DNA of 64,000 nt from Ancistrus triradiatus (GCA_025084515.1 JAJAGP010000221.1:62001-126000), one strand, 5' to 3'. Shown: positions 9,956 to 22,831, numbered from the stretch's first letter. Numbers and translations: made by a program. Notes: generated from the letters alone by a model not told the origin.

Positions 9956-12900
9956 TAAAGGACAGTTGGCACGGGGTGTTTCACTTCTCACCATGCTTTC
10001 CTGCAGCCTCTCAGGATTGATGTGAGGGTTTTGCTTTGCAGACCTGACCAGTCTTTTCCAGCAGAACATGTTTAGAGGGTGAGGGTGACTGATCTTTATT
10101 TTCAGATTCTCTATCGGCAGTTTACAGCGTTCTTGTTTAATATTCTGGATCTAGCGCTGGTAGGAGCTCTCTGAGTAATGCTTTGTTTCCTGACAGCGTG
10201 ATCATGCGGGATGGTATTGTTACAAAAAGCGTTTTATAATCAGTCTGAGCGACCTCAATCTCCTGGGCCTATAGGAGAACGGTTCCTGTGCAGTGGCAGG
10301 TTTAGAGATGCCGCAGCTCGACATTGCGTCGTCTCTCTGCTCCCATTTGTCTTCCTCAAGAACATTTCCACCTTGCTGTTTGCAGGCCCAACAGATGTAG
10401 AGCGAGGAGACCATTCATCCATCTGACAGAGCCACAGATCTGCAGTAAAGGACTCTGCAGGCCTGGCATTTATCTCCCGAGTTCCGCTTGGAGAGGAACG
10501 GAAGCACATGATGGCATTTTAGGGTCACGGTTTAAAATAAAATAATATATGGATCCGTAATTTCTGGAATATAGGAACAGAGCAGTAACGGTTTGAGAGC
10601 GATGACGTAACATGAAAAGGTTGATTGCATGTGTCTGAATAACTAACAAACAAAACCTGATGAATGTCACAGCGCAATTAGCTCCAGAGCAACGCAGTGT
10701 AAAAACAAAAGGCCACTTCTCTACAGATTTACCTTCACCCTTATTAATAACACAGCTTAATGCTCTTTGTCCTGTTGCCAGGATACATCACGAAGCCACA
10801 CACAGCATTATGGGATATGGGGTTCGTTATTGAATGTTTGAACTGAAGGTTCAAGTCCCGTTGAGGGAAACAGGGGGGCTTGGTCCTTAACCCTGCGTAC
10901 CAGTCACATAATCATCCGAAAGCCCTCAACCAGTGCCCTCAATCAAGTTATGAGCCGTGCATGGCAGTGCTGGAACCTCTGTCTTGTCTATGTCTGCATT
11001 GTGGCTCAATGTGTTTCCAACTTCCAAGTTTTTTTGCAGTCCAGGGGGCAAGGTGGGCCCCACATGGCCGATTCACTTCTCTGCTTGTTCATCTATCCAA
11101 CATTGGCAACTCTGGCCCTTGTGGAGCTCTGGACCATCACTGTCCCACGTCCAACCTTTGTATGTTTTTATGTTCATTTTTCCATTGGCAGTCTATTGAA
11201 AAATGGTTTGTGCAGATGTCTCACAATTCCAGAGATCCCCAGTTTGAACCCAATTACAGATGCATGTGTCTAGCATGTCCTCCCATGCCCACATGGGTTT
11301 ACTAAATTGGCCCAGTATGAATGGGTTTGACTAGTATCGATGTGAACTTGCTCCTGCCGTTAAATAAACAAGCAAATAAGCAAAACATTTATAGTCTAAC
11401 CCCACCACCAGGACTCAAAACAGAGTCGCCCCTGTACGACATCTTACCACCAAATATTTATTCCTGACTCAATTTTCAAATCATAACATGCAGCTAAAAA
11501 CCTTTGCACTGTAATTATCATTCTGCTTTGTTTTATTCCTTTAAGAATTACCCTAGAATTAGACCGCCGTCATTGTTTTACATTCAGTATAATCTCACGC
11601 TGTTTTCTGATGATTTACCCGCAGTCTGTCGTACAGCATCGTAACGGCACTCATGTTCGGTTCTGAGTCCTGCTGCTTTTTAAAAAAGACCCAGCGGTGG
11701 CTCAAGGTTCACATGATGACTTTAATTCATTGAGAGACTCGGGCACACAAAGCCATTACCTCCTATCGATCTGCTCTTTATTGAATTTGGTGGCGTGGCA
11801 GTGAAAGCAGCGTTTTTTTTTGTTTTTTTTTAACCTCCTGCCTGCGATGATGCTGTGTTGTTTTTTTCATTCTGTCAGATTACATCTGTCAGATGCCACG
11901 TGTAGGAAAGACAGATGAAAATTCTTCATCTTGATCTGTGTGCTGCAGATTCCTTCAGATCATAAACCGCATCGCTTGTATACTTTTACATTAACGTGGT
12001 AATTAGAAGCTGAGTGACCTGACCCCGATGATGCTCAGCATTCCTGTTTACTTCCTGCCTCAGATTCATTATCAGGTTCATCCGCTGTGCCACCTGATGC
12101 CTGACAGAATGTCAAAACGGGCAATCAGCTCAAAGATCTTCAAACCTGGAGCTACCTGAGAAGTGTCTGACGTTGATCGAAGCGCTGTGGTCCTCCTGTC
12201 TTTATCTCAGGTTTGAGTGAGTGTTTTTATTTATTTTTTTATTAAACGCTCCGCTTGATGTATGGGTATCTCACTCGGGTAGTTTGTCAGTGTCGGATTG
12301 TTTTTGAAAAACTGATAAGGAGGAAGATGAGGACGTGTCCGAGATGCTGATGACATTATGACTGGAGATGCTTCTGTATTTTTTTCAGATGCTCTTAAGG
12401 AACTGATTTGCAGTTCATCAATCAGGATATCGAACCGTTACTGTTAACTGTATTTACCTTTTAATCACACAACCTTGAATTAAATGAAGTGGGTATGGTA
12501 GTGGGCGATTATTATTTTTATTTTATTTATTTATTTATTCATTTTAATGTTACGCCTATTTAAAAAGCAGCGGCATCCTGTTTTGTGCCCGCTTGTCCAA
12601 ATCAGGGTCGTGGGGAAGAGTCTGGAACATGAAATCTGTTGCGGTTCTGTAAACACACCACCTGGGCCAGGTTTGAACCCACCTCGAATCCAGGCTCTCA
12701 GGAACTCCAGAGTTCAGCTCTTAAGGCCAACCCATTGTTTCTGCAGAACGGTAATTCTAAGCCTCCTGTGGTTAAACCTGTGGTTCTCTGTCTTGAATTT
12801 TCAAATTGGCTGGAGGAGGTTTAGTTTAACATCCTAACATCCTTAAATAAGATTAAATGGAGCACAGCATGAGCAGAACTTTTAGGAATGTCCCAATCTG

Positions 12901-13299
12901 TAGAATTTCCTCAGATCCACTTGCCATGGCTGATAGAAACGTCAAGAGTCCGAAACGTAAACTAGTCTGACTTTGCAGTTGACTGTGCAAAGTGTTGGGA
13001 TGGGAGCTAAATGTAAAAGTGTAAAAGCTCTTTGTGTGATGGAAGTGTTACCAGTAAATCCATGTCTTACCTGGCAACGTTACAAAGTTTGTTTGTTAGC
13101 TGTTTAACGTCACATCAGCATCGATGGCTATTCGTGACAATGGTGCTGCAAAGTTATAATGATACTAGTCAGCTACACTCACACTGGGGTAATTTAGAGC
13201 CACCACTTTTGCATATACGTATACAGACATGACATGTTTAGCTTTTCAAGGAATAAACTTAAATGACATAGTGGGTGCCCCTCTTTGAGATAACCACTG
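9956..13299. other. Intergenic, nothing recognised
   Basis: Over 3 kb without a recognised gene. Open frames at 10211-10545 and 10880-11305 overlap on several frames and strands and show no domain or family similarity. T-runs and a TTTA microsatellite-like stretch (about 12513-12545) are present. Confidence 0.4.
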
Positions 13300-13304
13300 G
13301 TGTT

Positions 13305-13360
13305 CTGGTAGCACAGTGGTTAATGTACTGGACTACTGACTCCTGAAGGTCCAGACATGT
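13305..13360 (+). mobile_element. tRNA-derived SINE head fragment
   Basis: The phrase GGTAGCACAGTGGTTAATG fits a RNA polymerase III A box (TAGCACAGTGG) and is followed by GGACTACTGACTCCTGAAGG. The layout is like the SINE at 53602, but the B box is lost. Confidence 0.5.
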
Positions 13361-15535
13361 CATTTGACCAGGCTGTTAGGAATCCTGATTAAATTCAGTG
13401 TGAAAGATGTTAAAGAAATGAGAGGATCATGTTAGGATGAATTATTTGGCTCTTACACACAGCAGCAGGACTGAGCTCATTTATCATACATAAACCCATA
13501 TGCTGTATAACGGAACGAACCCAATTTTGCTCTTACAGGCTAATAAACTGTAATTTAATAATGACCCTTAAAGGTGAAATATTAAATTCCTTCTTCACAA
13601 GTTACCACAGCTTCCTGAGGTCTTAATGAAACGGTCAAAACACCATAGCAATTTTTCACACGGGATAAACAGCTCACTTTAGCGATTCACAACGTCACAG
13701 ATCTGACATCTTTCCTTTAATCGTTAAATGATTAATTAATGTGCTTGTATTAAGGTTATTTAAACGTTCACGTCAAATAAGTGGCGGTTTACAGAGCTAA
13801 CGCGGCTAATTTACCTTCACCTTTCGCCCTGAACGTGAGGTGCATTTCTGAACATTGCTGTGATGAATGACTCGTAATTTTAAGGGCGAGTTCTAGTTGT
13901 TAGGGCCGCGAAATGCTGAATCGACTCTTCTCGGGACTGAGTCAATTGAATCACATTCGATTCTGTAACACTTGATTCGAAGCGCGAACAACGACATGAA
14001 TAAAAATAGCAATCATGGACGTTAAAATAATGTATGTAGCATTTACGATGCTACTTAACTATTATATTTATAAAATAGTAAGTACTAAAAAGCTGTTAGA
14101 CTTAGGAAGTAAATAATCGTAGCTCAGACTGTTCAGGTTTTTGACTGGAGCTGCGATGTTGCTTCAAAACAAAATTTATCCACTCACATTTTCAGTCCTT
14201 CTGAGGTCGATGGATCGATTTGTTGAGTCCCACAAAGTTGTCTGATTTCACACTTTATGGGTTGGTAGGTTTTCCAAATGTCAGTCCATCATGTGTTTCT
14301 GTAAACACACCAACAAGTATGGTAAATGTGATATACTTATATCATAAGGTGAACTCAGACTGATTTTATAATTGCTGTATGTTATTATACCCTCTCATTC
14401 TTCGTGAGCCGGTTCTGTTTGGGTTTTTACAAGGACCGAAGGCAAGGATGTGATTTATAATCGCAGAGCAGCTTCATCACGCTCAGTAAAGCTTCAGCCC
14501 CGGTGGGCACGTGGCCACCTCGGTTCCTGCGTCAGTGATAAATCGGCATTCCCCCTCCAACGCGCTAATGAGGTCAAATGATGAATTACCGGGACAATTA
14601 ACCCGCCTGTTCTGTTCTACTTAGCGTCTCCCCGTCCCTCTGGAACATTTGTTTTAAAATCCCTAATATAGCTGATCTACAAGCTCGCAATGATCAATAC
14701 ACACCGTGTTACATGGATTTATAGAGTAGGCTCCTAGAAAACTGGATCATTTATAGGTTCTGGATTAACTGGCTGAACATAACAGCATTGACATTTCTGT
14801 TGTATTCAATTTATGTCAATGAAAGACAGTGGAAAGCTCTCAGACACACCTGTTGTTTTGTCCTGAGTTGATGTAATCCTGAAAAAGTTGCCAGGTTTTG
14901 TGTCTTTTTGTTACAAGGTAGCTATATAGCACTTGCAAATTCATGTCTTTGATATCTTTGGCATTACAAAACATGATTTTTTAGGAGGTTTAATGTTTTT
15001 GTATACGTAAATCTGCTTGGAATTTATCTGGCGCACATTCTGCGTTTCATGGCTTCCTGCAGTGCCTCAGTTTTACCAGCAGATTATTATGTCAACTGAT
15101 GCAATAGCATTTTTTGAACACCACAGGGTGCAACCATATGTCAGGCTCCCATAGGCATTTAAAACTCCTCCCAATTTCCCTGAATAGCAAGTGAGTAAAG
15201 ACTGATTTTCATTAGATTCATTAGATACAAGAAAAGTACATGTTATTTTGAATTGATATTCTTTGGAAATAAGAAAGGAATGTTTCCACTCAGTGAAGCT
15301 ACAATAGAACATTTTGTTTACAATTTTAAGCCTATTTTATTTGCAAGAGACTGAAGTTTCTTTTTTAAAAGCTTATACAAGTAAATTGTATAATTGTTTT
15401 GCGTTGTTTACACTTCAGAAATAGAAAAAGAACTTCTTTTATCGAATGTAAAATTGATAACCGTGAGAAAATCGAATCGTGAACTCAGTATCGTGAATGG
15501 AAACGTGAGCAGAGTGTATACACCACTATGTGTCT
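13361..15535. other. Intergenic, nothing recognised
   Basis: No recognisable gene, transposon or tandem repeat. Confidence 0.4.
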
Positions 15536-16044
15536 GGGGCCGGATTCACGAAAGATTTCTTCTGAAAATACTTATGGTTTTTAAGACAAACACTAAGAAG
15601 TTCATGAGAAAGTCCTTAAATGCAATTCTCATAAAAACTATTATCTTAAGAAATATAATAAGAATATATATTGTCTTAAGAAAATCTAAACTATTTCCTT
15701 AAGATTTTCTTAAGAAAAACATCATTGTTTTCTTATGTAGGCTATGTTGCCTTTTAACAGCTTACAATATACAGTGTGAGACACATTTTGTATTTGGAGC
15801 TTCTGTGAATGACGAGTCTGTACACGCTGAAAACTCTCTGTGTTAGGAACTAAATTACTCTTCAACATGCTGAAAAACGCTGAAGCTCCATCAAACCGAC
15901 AGTAACGGAAAGAAAAGACACACCGAAATGTTTGCTGAGCTCGGTCAGAGACGTAAGACGTGTGGGATGAAGGATGACATCTTTTTCCTGTCAAAAGGTG
16001 AACAATAATCCTTCAGACCGAAGAAATCTGAGAAACATGGCCCC
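15536..16044. mobile_element. Possible MITE with imperfect terminal repeats
   Basis: The left end GGGGCCGGATTCACGAAAG followed by ATTTCTT resembles, in reverse complement, the right end AAGAAATCTGAGAAACATGG followed by CCCC. The interior left half is rich in CTTAAGAAA-type palindromes (15640-15720). The match is imperfect and no target-site duplication is obvious. Confidence 0.35.
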
Positions 16045-16192
16045 AAAAAACAAGGAGGGCTGGGAGACATTTGAAGGACAAATAAACCCTCCTAACCCTC
16101 CTAATGCTCTCTGGTAAGCAGGGTTGAGTTGAATGCCTTTATAGATCTGGATTGTAATTGATTGTAAATGTTTTAAATTAATTAAATTGGTA

Positions 16193-16642
16193 TCACCAGA
16201 ACCTAAACCAAAATTTGCTTGAAAAAAAGTGTTTGAAATTTGTTATTATTGAAAATTTCACTGCAAAATCTTAGCTATTTGAACATTGGGTCTTGAAATT
16301 TCAATTGAAAAATCCAGGTAACCAAAATTTCAGGTAAAAATAATTCAGCTAATAAAAATTCAGGTTGTGGAAATTTAGGCTGAAAAATTCAGAAACCTGA
16401 ATTTCTCAACCTGATTTTTTTTTACCTGAATTTCTCGATCTGAATTATTTACCTAAATGTTTCGAACTGATTTTTTTCTCCCTGAATTTTCTTGTTCTGG
16501 GTTTTTACATCCTGAATTTCTTTAATTGACTTAAATTTTTATTACATTAATTATATTCAGGCATTTTTACAGTGAAAAATTTCACACTAAATTTCAAACA
16601 CGTTTTTCCAAGCATCATAAATTCAGGTTCAGGTTCTGGTGA
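16193..16642. repeat. Foldback-family repeat, copy B (complete)
   Basis: The left end TCACCAGAACCTAAACC and the right end GGTTCAGGTTCTGGTGA are inverted repeats. The left half carries AAATTCAGG-type units (about 16310-16400); the right half carries their complement CCTGAATTT (about 16400-16520). The whole 450 bp could fold back on itself. Copies A (1006) and C (62069) share both ends or units. No protein is encoded. Confidence 0.75.
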
Positions 16643-17196
16643 CACTGATTTAACTCCATACCCAGTGCCCACAAGGCCCGAAATAGGTCTATTTCTAATT
16701 AGTAGGGAGTGTAGAGGTGGTATACGAACCTGAGAGTCTCTGTTGGTAGAGCGATGGTTCCCAATGCTGAGACACTCTGGTTTATAATCCCACCTCTGGA
16801 GGGGTGATGGTCTCTCGGGTTGTGGGATCTCTGCAAGGTTACGTCCCAATCCCGGGGTACTCATTGCTTGTGTTTGTTGTTCTGCCCTGTCAGGGACTTG
16901 CTTTATCTGAGTTAGAATTCTTCAGGATTTAAGGGCGCTGAACGTGTTAATTATTGATATTTATTCCTCGTTATCTTGTTTCTTAGAGACGAATGGGATT
17001 AAGGTGAGGGTACATAGGTAGAGGGTTTATTGAAAAGGTTTTTTATGTAGAGACTCAACCCACACAGTTCTTATTTCAGTCCTGCTTCGCAGAATGGCTC
17101 TGCTAATTAAAACGGTTTCTTTGTTTTTTAAGAATGAATCTTTGAGATGCTTTGTGTGTAATGTTCATGCAGTTGCTGCGTGCATGTGCGTTTGTG

Positions 17197-17200
<4 letters not shown>

Positions 17201-17254
<54 letters not shown>
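17201..17254 (+). repeat. (TG)n microsatellite
   Basis: An uninterrupted TG array of about 54 bp, preceded by TG-rich sequence. Confidence 0.97.
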
Positions 17255-17257
<3 letters not shown>

Positions 17258-17529
17258 GTAAGCCTTTGTTTGCATAATTGCCACCATTCATCCCCCAACC
17301 CACAAATCAGAGAGCTGGATTCTGACTTCTTGGGTCACATGACAGGCTCCAGAATGCTCAGAGATGCGAACAAAAGTCTGTAATAGGATTAGCGAGGGTG
17401 CAGAGGCGTTCGACTTTCACTCAGGGGCTTAACGGAATCGGTGTGCACCAACGCGGGTATGCAGTCTGGTCAGAGCGCCACATGCCAAACTTCACACCCT
17501 GTAAAAAGACTGGATCTGGATCTCTGGAA

Positions 17530-17645
17530 CTGGCACCCTTACCCTTCCCTGTGAGGGTTCAGGGTACATGCCCGCCTGAGGACTGTGCATTCCAGGATAG
17601 ACTCCGGACCCCTTGCCACCATGACCCGGATAAGCAGGGGCAAAA
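17530..17645 (+). mobile_element. SINE/LINE tail fragment
   Basis: Phrases GGCACCCTTACCC, AGGGTTCAGGGTACATGCC, GATAGACTCCGGACCCC and GACCCGGATAAGCAG resemble the 3' part of the abundant fish tRNA-SINE seen at 31728. Confidence 0.5.
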
Positions 17646-19497
17646 AACAGGCAGTTTGTCTGTCAAAAGTATGCCAAGTTTTGCAAACTGTTGTTAATTA
17701 GTACAAATGGCAGTAATCTGTAAGCTTGCTATTACCTTGTTTTCATGTTAACAAACGATCGGCTATTCCACCACCAGGAAAGTGGAGCCTTACTGCCAGG
17801 TTGGCAAAGTGTACCCATGATTGGTTGTATAAGGGGCAACCAGATGCAATGCCCATGCAGCCTCACATCAGGCTAGCGTCTCTTCCAGGGGACATGTGCC
17901 CCTGTGGCAATAGGTTTAAAACATGAAACAAAATGTTTTTCTATGGAAAGAACTTTTTCTGGCTTCTGCTTACTGTTTGTGAGGAGTTTGGTACGTTCTT
18001 TCCATTTTCCTAGGTCACATTCCTGCCAGAAAAGGCTGCCATAGATGGACTGTTTTTGGTTCCATTTCTGTGTCGCATCTAATTAACTCCACCTTCAATG
18101 TTACGGAGAGGTTACGGCAATCTCTTTTCACCACAAAAGAATCACATCAGAAGCTAATTTCTCTTTTATGGAATCATGGAATTGCTCAAAAGAACCATTT
18201 GTTGCTATGTGTGAGAGGTTTGAAATGTTCTCCTTGTATTCACATGGATTTCAGCCTTGAATTGTTTTGCATACTTAAAAAAGAAATGTACCGGACATCG
18301 CTGAAAGAACCATTTTAGTTCCCTAAAAAAAAACACTTCCTCTGGCCTGTGGTTACTGTGGTTAGAGTTTAAAGTATGTTCTCCTTGTTTTCACTTGATT
18401 TTTGTCTTTGATTTCTCCTGAACTCATAAAAAGAAAGGGCACTGATGCTGTAGAAGAAGATTTTGGTTTACCCAAAGAACTGTGAAACTCCTGTGGTGAA
18501 TGCAGGTGTAGAGTTTTGATATGTTCTGTCTGTTTTCTTGTTTACTCATGGATTTCATGGTACTTTGTTGGTACCCTCAAAAAATAAAGGTGACAGAAAA
18601 TACTCTTTATACCACAGAAGAACCGTTTGTGGTTCCATAAAGAAACAAATCATAACAATTTTATGGATCTCTCATTGATATAAAGCAAGCAAACAAAGAT
18701 TATTTGCTGCTACAAGAAGCTTTTGGATCCAGTCCCCCTAACCTCATTTAAAATCCCCACGTCGGCGTCTGATCAAAAGATCTTGCGCCGAAGCTCCGTC
18801 GTATTTTATGCAGATGGATGCGCGCATACAGATGCAGTGATTAGCATGCACGCGGTGGCTCTGCACTGAACGGGAATACCGCCACGTAGAAAACGTCCTC
18901 TGTACGACAAGACGGATTTATTAACGCAGGCGCCACTTCTTGTCCCGAGTCACTTTGATCGAGTGGGGTACGCCAAGAGAACTTTCTAGATGGAAAAAGG
19001 AAACTTTTAAGATCAAACCTGTCACAACTTAAAGCAAAAGGGAGTACCACAACGGTGCACACAAGTACCAAGATACGAACAGATCCAGGATTAATCTGGA
19101 TGGAAGAACTGGTAGTGAAGTTGGAGGAAACAGAAGACAAAGTGACAAAGTGAGGGAACTCCTCATGCCCTGTGGGAGGGGAAAAACGATTCTTAAGATT
19201 GGACGATTCTGCATTGTTTCACAAATATGAAATCGATTTTTTCAATGTTAATAATGTCATATTTCACATTTCATTATTTTATCTACAGAATTACAGTTCT
19301 GTTAATTCAGTGCTTGAACTTTATTTTTTTTTATCTTTTACACTTTGGAGTGTAGTAACTTATACAGAACTCTGAGGAATATACAAAACAGTAAAGAGAA
19401 ATAAATGTTAGACAATAAAATGAAGTGTTTTAATGAGTTGCTCAGATCCCTGTAAAAACTAAATATCACCTTTACTTGTACCGTCCACATACACATG
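17646..19497. other. Upstream of neto1, nothing recognised
   Basis: No gene recognised. Around 18130-18650 several loosely repeated phrases (ATGTTCTCCTTG, TCACATGGATTTCAGCC, AAGAACCATTT) suggest a degenerate duplication of 150-180 bp units. Confidence 0.4.
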
Positions 19498-19548
19498 GGA
19501 GAGAGAGAGAGAGAGGGGGGGGGAGAGAGGGAGAGAGAGAGAGAGAGA
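19498..19548 (+). repeat. (GA)n microsatellite with G-run
   Basis: GAGAGA repeats interrupted by a nine-G run at about 19515, about 350 bp upstream of the GC-rich neto1 leader. Confidence 0.95.
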
Positions 19549-19879
19549 CCTATTGGTTATCCACAATGTTCACCTCAATTTTATCAGAACGTAAAATCGA
19601 GACGAGAAAAAACCTGACGATCTCTAGATATGTAGACTGTCAACATTTTATTCCCACATTTTAGTGAAATCTCTTCAAGTGGCTTGGTGTAAGGCCGGTG
19701 TTACTGACACAGCGATCCCCAAAATCTCCAACCAGAACAAAACCAATGTGAGCATTAGTATGAAGAGGTGCACTCGGCCTGCAACAATGTTTTTCCCGGT
19801 GTCCTTTAGTGTGATGCATAAACTGTGGTTTGTATTGGAAGGTTCTGGTTTTGGTCCCTCGGGGGAAATCTGCCTGAGG

Positions 19880-20573
19880 TTTTCTGCAGATGAATGGACT
19901 GAGAGGCTGCACGCTGCAGATGCTGATGATGCTGATGCTGATGCTGATGCCGATGCCGATGCCTCTCCTCCTCCCGTCCGTCTCTCATTCCGTCCTTCCT
20001 CCCGGTGTGTGCGCGCGCGCTCTTGCCCGTGCTCGTTTCTCCACAGTCGCGCGTGTCTGTCTGAGCTGCTGCATGGACCCCGCAGTCTGATGGCTCCTTT
20101 TGTGCATAAAACAATCCCCCGTCGCACCGACTCGCTCGCTTTGAATAACAGGTGCACGCAGGACGGAGAGGGAGCCTAAACGCCGCATTAAGTGCGAAAA
20201 GGGGAAGGAAATGTGGAAGATATCTCTGGACCAAGTTGCTGATTTTGCGCACGCTGCGTGTGAGACGGGATGAACGGTTGGATCAAATGGTGAGGATCGT
20301 CCCCGAAACGCATGGATGGTTCTCGGTATCAAACACTTTTTGCACAGCTGCCGATGGAGTCACGCAGGGAATCTAAATAAGCCCGGACTGATTTCTCTTC
20401 TCCCCCCTCCTGCTGAGTGCACACTTGTTCCAGAGCCTGATTTTCTGCCTGGATTTTAGTCTCTGAAAAAAGCAAAACGCGCCACCGATCTTTGGAAATA
20501 CCGTTCCCTTCTGCTCTTATTCGGATCTAAATGGAAGTATTGGAGATCGAAGGACGTGGTGAAAGGAGCAGAC
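19880..20573 (+). promoter_or_regulatory. neto1: neto1 5' UTR / likely promoter region
   Basis: The sequence becomes GC- and CpG-rich (GTGTGCGCGCGCGCTCTTGC near 20010, CGCACCGACTCGC near 20122), directly upstream of the first coding exon. It begins with a GATGCT/GATGCC hexamer-like repeat (19916-19962). No convincing TATA box was seen, in line with a CpG-type promoter, but the start site cannot be placed. Two short upstream reading frames start at 20211 (20 codons, closed before the start) and 20531 (overlaps the start). Open frames on both strands here are probably composition effects. Confidence 0.55.
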
Positions 20574-20605
20574 ATGGTTCAGGGGCGCACTTTCCTTCAC
20601 GGTGA
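20531..20605 (+). other. Upstream ORF overlapping the neto1 start
   Basis: ATG at 20531 (context CTAAATGG) opens a frame offset by one base from the neto1 ATG at 20574. In unspliced RNA it stops at a TGA across the exon 1 donor. In spliced RNA it continues through exon 2 into exon 3 before a stop. The uORF start context is weaker than that of the main ATG (G at -3 and G at +4). Confidence 0.5.
20574..20601 (+). CDS. neto1: neto1 coding exon 1 (signal peptide start)
   Basis: Encodes MVQGRTFLH plus the first base of the next codon, closely matching the start of vertebrate NETO1. The ATG sits in a good context (GCAGACATGG), and the exon ends at a consensus donor (G|GTGAGT, phase 1). It supplies the N-terminal basic part of the signal peptide of a type I membrane protein that works as an auxiliary subunit of kainate receptors and a partner of NMDA receptors at synapses (known for the family). 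The start choice is supported by similarity and by phase agreement with exon 2. Confidence 0.9.
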
Positions 20606-21268
20606 GTCCTGAAATATGAATATGAACTTAATATTACCTGAGTTATGGATCGTAAGTAATTTCAGCGAATTTCCATCCCCAAGACATAGCATGTCACAGA
20701 AATATATTTGAATTAACTGTAAAAACATTGTTATTATTAAGCAAAGTGTGCTGCATAGTGATGCATTAGCCTACTAGAAACTACCTAGAACACTGAAAAT
20801 AGTCATTGTTAGTTATCCATTGTTTCTCGTATTACACTTTACCATTAAATATAATGATCAAAATCCCATAAGAAGTCCATCATATTTTACTTTAATCAGT
20901 CATGTCCCCATCTTTTCTGTCAGTCCAGATAACCTAACACCATGGTTCCCAACCTGTTCCCAGACTTCCCGGGGATACACCAGTCTTTGTCTGCTCTGAA
21001 GTGCACTGAGTTTGCCAAAATACACTTTGCACATGTTAAATTAAGAAAAAGAAAAGCTAAAATAATAAGGACAGAAAAAAGTCATTTACACAACATGAAA
21101 ACCTTCTGCATGTCTCATATGCATTACATCATAAAAGGATGTTTCCACATGTACTAACCAAGATAATCAAAATCCATTCTTCAGAAACATGAGTTTTTAA
21201 ATTATTTGCCACAACGTTTGCTATAGCTTGTTTAACACTGATAAACACTCATATCGAAAGTCAAAATA

Positions 21269-22831
21269 CAGTGGGACAAAAAAGTATTTGGTCAGCCATC
21301 TATTGTGCAAGTTCTCCTACTTAAAAAGATGAGAGAGGTCTGCAATTTTCATCATAGGTACACTTCAACTATGAAAGACAAAATGAAAAAAAAAATCCAG
21401 GAAATCACATTGTAGGATTTTTAAATCATTTAATTGTAAGTCATGGTGGAAAATAAGTATTAGGTCACCCACAAACAAGCAAGATTTCTGGCTCTCACAG
21501 ACCTGTCACTTCTTCTTAAGAAGTTCTTCTGTCCTCCTCTCATTACCTGTATTAATGGCACCTGTTTGAAATCGTTATCTGTATAAAAGACACCTGTCCA
21601 CAGCCTCAAACAGTCAGATTCCAAACTCAACCATGGCCAAGACCAAAGAGCTGTCGAAGGACAACAGGAAGAAAATTGTAGACCTGCGACTGGCTGGGAA
21701 GAGTGAATCTACAATAAGCAAGCAGGTTGCTTTGAATAAATCAACTGTGGGAGCAATTGTAAGAAAATGGAAGACATACAAAACCCTTGATCTGGGGCCC
21801 CACGCAAGATCTCATCCCGAGGGGTCAAAATGATCATGAGAACGGTGAGCAAAAATCCCAGAACTACATGGAGAAACCTGATGAATGACCTGCAGAGAGC
21901 TGGGACCAAAGCAACAAAGGCTAACATCAGTAACACACTACGCCGATAGGGACTCAGATCCTGCAGTGCCAGGCGTGTCCCCCTGCTTAAGCCAGTACAT
22001 GTCCAGGCCCGTCTGAAGTTTGCCAGAGAGCACATGGATGATCCAGAAGAGGATTGGGAGAATATCATGTGGTCAGATGAAACCAAAATAGAACTTTTTG
22101 GGGAAAAAAATCAACGCGGCTTGTTTTATAGGAAGAAGAATGCTGAGATGCATCCCAAGAACGCCATACCTACTGTGAAGCATGGGGGCTGGAAACATCA
22201 TGCTTTGGGGCTGTTGTTCTGCAGAGGGGACAGGACGACTGATCCGTGTTAAGGGAAGCAATGAACGGGGCCATGTATCATGAGATTTTAAGCCAAAACC
22301 TCCTTCCATAGTAGAGCATTGAAGATGGAACGTGGCTGGGTCCTCCAGCATGACAATGATCCCAAACACACCGCTCGGGCATTTCAAGGTCATGGAGTGG
22401 CCTAGCCAGTCTCTAGACCTCAACCCCATAGAAAATTTGTGGAGGGACTTGAAAGTCCGTGTTGCCCAGCGACAGCCCCAAAACATCACTGCTCTAGAGG
22501 AGATCAGCATGGAGGAATGGTCCAAAATACCAGCTACAGTGTGTGCCAACCTGGTGAAGACTTACAGGAAACGACCTCTGTCATTGCCAACAAAGGTTAT
22601 GTTACAAAGTACTGAGTTGAACTTTTGTTATTGGCCAAATACTTATTTCCCACCATAATTTACAATTATATTCTTTAAAAATTCTACAATGTGATTTCCT
22701 GGATTTTTCTTCTCGTTTTGTCTCTCATAGTTGAAGTGTACCTATGATGAAGATTACAGACCTCTCTAATCTTTCTAAGTAGGTGAACTTGCACAGTCAG
22801 TGGCTGACTAAATACTTTTTTTGCCCCACTG
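21269..22831 (+). mobile_element. Tc1/mariner element 2
   Basis: A complete-length 1563-bp element flanked by TA on both sides (21267-21268, 22832-22833). Ends read CAGTGGGACAAAAAAG and CTTTTTTTGCCCCACTG with about 100 bp of subterminal inverted repeat (CATAGGTACACTTCAACTAT and its complement near 22725). Same family as elements at 39805, 52845 and 56784. It lies in neto1 intron 1 in the same orientation as the gene. Confidence 0.95.
21633..22625 (+). pseudogene. Tc1 transposase, multiply broken
   Basis: The start MAKTKELSKDNRKKIVDLRL and the helix-turn-helix (TISKQVALNKSTVGAIVRKW) are readable. There is a frameshift after the KTYKT segment, a TAG stop at about 21948, and further frame changes around 22190-22320. 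Catalytic regions are still visible as MWSDETKIELFG (about 22068), QHDNDPKHTA (about 22349) and LDLNPIENLW (about 22420). About ten codons between the second Asp and Glu blocks are deleted, so the DD34E spacing is lost. It is inactive. Confidence 0.9.

Noticed and set aside
10880..11305. 141-codon + frame with overlapping frames
   Set aside because: Three frames are open over the same bases, there is no recognisable domain, and there are no supporting splice sites.
19664..20332. Several 115-171 codon frames on both strands in the neto1 leader
   Set aside because: GC-rich composition and the GATGCT repeat explain open frames on all strands; the true start is supported at 20574.
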